A model generated the notes under the pieces. The model made no database searches, was not told the DNA's origin, and was given only the letters and a program-made list of their open reading frames with translations. The translations under genes and the position numbers were made by a program. A stretch of DNA of 64,000 bases from Ga0077546 sp965229195 (GTDB lineage Bacteria; Cyanobacteriota; Vampirovibrionia; Obscuribacterales; Obscuribacteraceae): the NCBI GenBank assembly GCA_965229195.1, contig OZ245871.1, positions 1,240,001 to 1,304,000 of the forward strand, read 5' to 3'. Below, one piece after another: positions 61,285-64,000 of the stretch (position 1 is the stretch's first letter; the number at the start of each line of letters is the position of its first letter).

Positions 61285-63943
61285 TAAGTTATTGAGCCCA
61301 GAAGCCAGCGAACCAGCAGTAGATAAAAGCTGCAGTAGAACTTCACTCAATTTGCTTTACCTCTTTATTGCCGCTTTAGCCTTAAGGCTCTGGTTCAATT
61401 TTGGCACTGAACATATAAATGCGGCTTCAGCTTCTGATGCTTCTGAATACCTGCGTTACGCCACCGCTTTAAGCAAGCTAAGCTGGAGCGCCCTTAACTT
61501 TGGACCAGAGTGGAAAGAATTTGTCATCACTGGACCAGCCTTTCCTTTCTTCTTGTGGCTCTGTTCTTTCGCCACCCTCAGCCCAGTAGACAGCCAGCAT
61601 TTAGAGGCATATCTAGTAGCCCAATCGGCCATATCTGCCCTAACAGCACTATTGATCGCAGTGATCGGTAAAAATATCTGGAACAAGAAAGTGGGGTTGG
61701 TTGGCGGCTATATAGCAGCCTTCTACCCAGCCTTTATTGTCAACAGCGGGCGGCTCTATAGCGAAACGTTCGCCACTTGTATAGAAGTAGCGGCCCTAGC
61801 AATATTGACCACAAGCAAACCGCAAGAACAAAAATATAAGTACGCCTTGCTAGGGGCACTACTTGTAGTACTACAGCTGACCCGCTCATCAATGATTTTG
61901 TTCAGCGCAGCCTGTATAGTGCTGGCCTTTATCGCTGGAGCCCAAGCCAGTAGCCTCTCGAAAATCAATTGGCGCTCAGCCATAACCAATCTAGCCATAG
62001 TGCTGCTGGGTAGCCTGGCAGTGCTTGCCCCTTGGCTCTGGTTTGAAAAAACAGCTTTTGACAAAGTCAGCCTAGTCGTTGATCGTGTCGGCCACTACAA
62101 CTTATTTGTCGGCACCAATAGCACTATTCAAGGCTTCCTTTCCTATCCCTATCCGGATGGCCGCGGCATAGAGAAAAAGAGCTTCTTCACCCTGGTGAAA
62201 GAAGCCTACAAGACCAGCCCAAATCGTTTTCTCAAACTAATGCTAGACAAGCCAGCCAGGCTCTATAAGTTTCCCTGGAATGACTTCAGGACACCAATTG
62301 GTCCCATTAATATGGCAGGACAGGTGGCCTTGCATCAAATTGTTCTTTTACTGGCAATAATCGGTCTGGGGCTGGGCCTGATTTTTAGCCCTAAAGAGAA
62401 GCATATCTTAGGCAAAACCGCAGTGATAGGCGCTCTGGCTATTAACCTACCCTTTTTAGCCTTTATCACCGTGCCCCGATATAACCTCATGGCCATGCCC
62501 TCCCTCATTCTTCTAGGGGCCGCAGGGATCTGTGCTTTAATCAGTATTTTGCGCGAAAACAAACTGGCTCGGGCGCCGAAAATAGTGGCTGCCAGCGGCT
62601 TATTTCTCTTTGTCTTCTTGCGAGACGATCTGCGCGCTCCATTTGGGGCCGGCGATTCTAGCGCTACCGCCCTCTACTTCGTTCAAGGCACTGAATTACT
62701 AACACGAAGCCTAATTGCCACCATTGCCCTGCTTATCCTATTAGGAGGCCTCTGGTTATGCGTCAATTTACTAGCTAAGCAATCGACAAAAGCTCGCGCC
62801 ACAGGTCACTTCTGTGTAGCCTTACTCTCAATTGCGCTACTACCACTGACGCTATTTCCGCAAAGAGCTAACGGCCGAATGAGAGAAGGAATTCTTACCC
62901 TTTCGCGCCCGGGCGAACAGATCAACGGCAAAATACCAATAACTAACTCAGTGGCGCTTCAAGAAAAGAGAGAATGGTTCTTATTAGTAGATAGTGATTT
63001 AGGGCAACTGCCCAGAGAAAACTTCAACATAGCCCTCAACGGCAGCAAAGTTATCGCACCAGCAATGCCGTCAATTGCAGCCTTAGACAACTGGCATTAT
63101 CTAAAGAACCATAAACCAGGACAAGCCTATTTAGAGTGCACCTATATCTTTGATTGTCTTAGCAGCGTAGCCAATTTAGATAACAGCGAATTGCGGCAAT
63201 GGTTCGTCATTCCAGTCAGTGCGGAGCAAATGGCCCTGATTACAAAGCAAAAAATAGCCGACATCACTATCAGCCAAAACAGCAGCAGTCCTTCTAACTT
63301 CTTTAGCGCTGCTGAGCACAGCAAGCATAAGAACGTCATTCCCTCACGGGCGATTTACTCTTGGGAAAAAGCATTTTATGGTGTCGAAAACGATCAGGGT
63401 CTAACCTGCCCCAGATACGATGAAATTGTCGACAAAAGAAATTCGCAGTGGTCACTGAGCTACAAAGGCAAGAGCGAGGCTCTAAGCGACTTAGACCTGA
63501 ACATCAGGTTGATAAGTGTAAAAAACAACCACGAACAAACAAAAACTCCGGAGCGACAGATTTCGGTAAAGGGTAGCGAAAAGACTGACGTAGCGCTCGC
63601 CAAACTAGATCTACAAGAAGGAGAGCTGGCCGGAGTTTCGGCCACATTAAGCTATGCTGAAGGCTACAGAGCCGAGGCTCACTTCAGTAGCGAACTAAAC
63701 AACACCAAGCCGCTTCTGCAGTTACATTGGCTCGATGCCGACGGTCACGAACAAACAATGGACCTGCCTTATCTCAGCAAGCCACAACCACGCTTTTCAG
63801 TGTTTCTACCACTCGATCTCAAACAAATTAATGGCAGTCAATTTAGAGTTAGCTGTTCTTACCCCGACAAAGACTGTCAAATCGAACTAGCCGCCAAAGT
63901 GCTTGACTGTCATCCTCTCTTCTCTGAGCAGGAGCTGTTTTAG
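61256..63943 (+). CDS. GT-C fold membrane glycosyltransferase-like protein (paralogue 3)
   Basis: An 895-aa multi-pass protein. The acidic motif after helix 1 is DASEYLRYA (Asp61). It has the loop KFPWNDFRTP and PRYNLMAMPSLIL, both shared with the proteins at 30.4 and 32.4 kb. The soluble C-terminal part (EWFLLVDSDLGQL, FNIALNGSKV) corresponds to their C-terminal domain, then adds roughly 200 further residues, strand-rich. The start is uncertain: GTG at 61256 overlaps the GT4 gene, and a TTG at 61291 is in frame. Probable function: transfer of a lipid-linked sugar on the outside of the inner membrane. Confidence 0.75.
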   Translation: MESSLESTNNKLLSPEASEPAVDKSCSRTSLNLLYLFIAALALRLWFNFGTEHINAASASDASEYLRYATALSKLSWSALNFGPEWKEFVITGPAFPFFLWLCSFATLSPVDSQHLEAYLVAQSAISALTALLIAVIGKNIWNKKVGLVGGYIAAFYPAFIVNSGRLYSETFATCIEVAALAILTTSKPQEQKYKYALLGALLVVLQLTRSSMILFSAACIVLAFIAGAQASSLSKINWRSAITNLAIVLLGSLAVLAPWLWFEKTAFDKVSLVVDRVGHYNLFVGTNSTIQGFLSYPYPDGRGIEKKSFFTLVKEAYKTSPNRFLKLMLDKPARLYKFPWNDFRTPIGPINMAGQVALHQIVLLLAIIGLGLGLIFSPKEKHILGKTAVIGALAINLPFLAFITVPRYNLMAMPSLILLGAAGICALISILRENKLARAPKIVAASGLFLFVFLRDDLRAPFGAGDSSATALYFVQGTELLTRSLIATIALLILLGGLWLCVNLLAKQSTKARATGHFCVALLSIALLPLTLFPQRANGRMREGILTLSRPGEQINGKIPITNSVALQEKREWFLLVDSDLGQLPRENFNIALNGSKVIAPAMPSIAALDNWHYLKNHKPGQAYLECTYIFDCLSSVANLDNSELRQWFVIPVSAEQMALITKQKIADITISQNSSSPSNFFSAAEHSKHKNVIPSRAIYSWEKAFYGVENDQGLTCPRYDEIVDKRNSQWSLSYKGKSEALSDLDLNIRLISVKNNHEQTKTPERQISVKGSEKTDVALAKLDLQEGELAGVSATLSYAEGYRAEAHFSSELNNTKPLLQLHWLDADGHEQTMDLPYLSKPQPRFSVFLPLDLKQINGSQFRVSCSYPDKDCQIELAAKVLDCHPLFSEQELF

Positions 63944-64000
63944 ATGGCAAAAAAATTCTGGCTTAACCATTGGTTTCACTTGTTTTTACTGACTGCACTA
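63944..64000 (+). CDS. Partial membrane protein gene cut by the window end
   Basis: An ATG directly after the preceding TAG opens a frame of 19 codons to the window end. GGAG lies 9 nt upstream. The translation begins MAKKFWLNHWFHLFLLTAL, a basic start followed by a hydrophobic helix, so it is probably a membrane protein in the same operon, possibly another GT-C member. Nothing more can be said. Confidence 0.6.
   Translation, partial: MAKKFWLNHWFHLFLLTAL

Overview
The window looks like a stretch of a large-genome, Gram-negative-type bacterium on or near the cyanobacterial line, most likely a non-photosynthetic Melainabacteria/Vampirovibrionia member (Obscuribacterales-like). This is inference. 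It rests on a tRNA-Glu(UUC) with the cyanobacterial/plastid acceptor (GCCCCCA...TGGGGGTA, no encoded CCA), a GNAT protein resembling plastid Ycf52/NSI, a B12-dependent ribonucleotide reductase, lipobox-type lipoproteins, a TonB_C-domain protein, and no photosynthesis gene. Genes are densely packed on both strands. TTG and GTG starts are common, and many genes lack a clear Shine-Dalgarno sequence. I saw no insertion sequence, prophage, rRNA or CRISPR array.

Layout. 0-8.6 kb: housekeeping and orphan genes: CPBP protease (5' end probably outside the window), a protein of four 98-residue MshEN-like repeats, tRNA-Glu, a YhcC-like radical SAM protein, a lipoprotein, a ROK sugar kinase, a secreted phosphodiester glycosidase and glyQ. 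8.7-14.2 kb: a tightly coupled MoxR ATPase / DUF58 / transglutaminase operon, followed by an uncharacterised winged-helix AAA+ ATPase and a TonB_C protein (to 17.2 kb). 17.4-23.6 kb: a GT2 glycosyltransferase, a methyltransferase, a small unknown protein, an OafA-type acyltransferase and a ComEC lacking its metallo-beta-lactamase domain. 23.8-30.3 kb: a large unknown protein, a TPR protein with tandem 18-residue repeats, dcd and nrdJ (dNTP supply). 30.4-34.7 kb: two tandem GT-C membrane proteins. 34.8-43 kb: ferredoxin-NADP reductase, aldo/keto reductase, a His-rich membrane protein, hutI, a Cas4-like PD-(D/E)XK protein, and xseA/xseB. 43-51.4 kb: an SGNH-like protein, a GT-C protein, rplI, GNAT, rlmD, a secreted protein, sbcD and a lipoprotein. 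51.4-64 kb: a cell-surface glycan region with an ABC-2 exporter permease, phosphohexomutase, two more SGNH-like proteins, GT2, two GT4 enzymes, a sugar epimerase, a third large GT-C protein and the start of another gene.

How the genes fit together. The dominant theme is envelope glycan assembly. Sugar activation (phosphohexomutase, epimerase), cytosolic GT4 transferases, GT2 enzymes that probably load polyprenyl phosphate, GT-C enzymes using such lipid-linked sugars outside the membrane, and SGNH/OafA proteins that could add or remove acyl groups make a coherent set. The three SGNH paralogues and the three GT-C paralogues with a shared C-terminal module are the best candidates for an undescribed surface-glycan system. 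A second theme is nucleotide and DNA metabolism (dcd, nrdJ, exonuclease VII, SbcD, ComEC, Cas4-like protein). The most unusual sequence-level observation is a strong intrinsic terminator downstream of rplI that lies inside the reading frame of the next membrane-protein gene.
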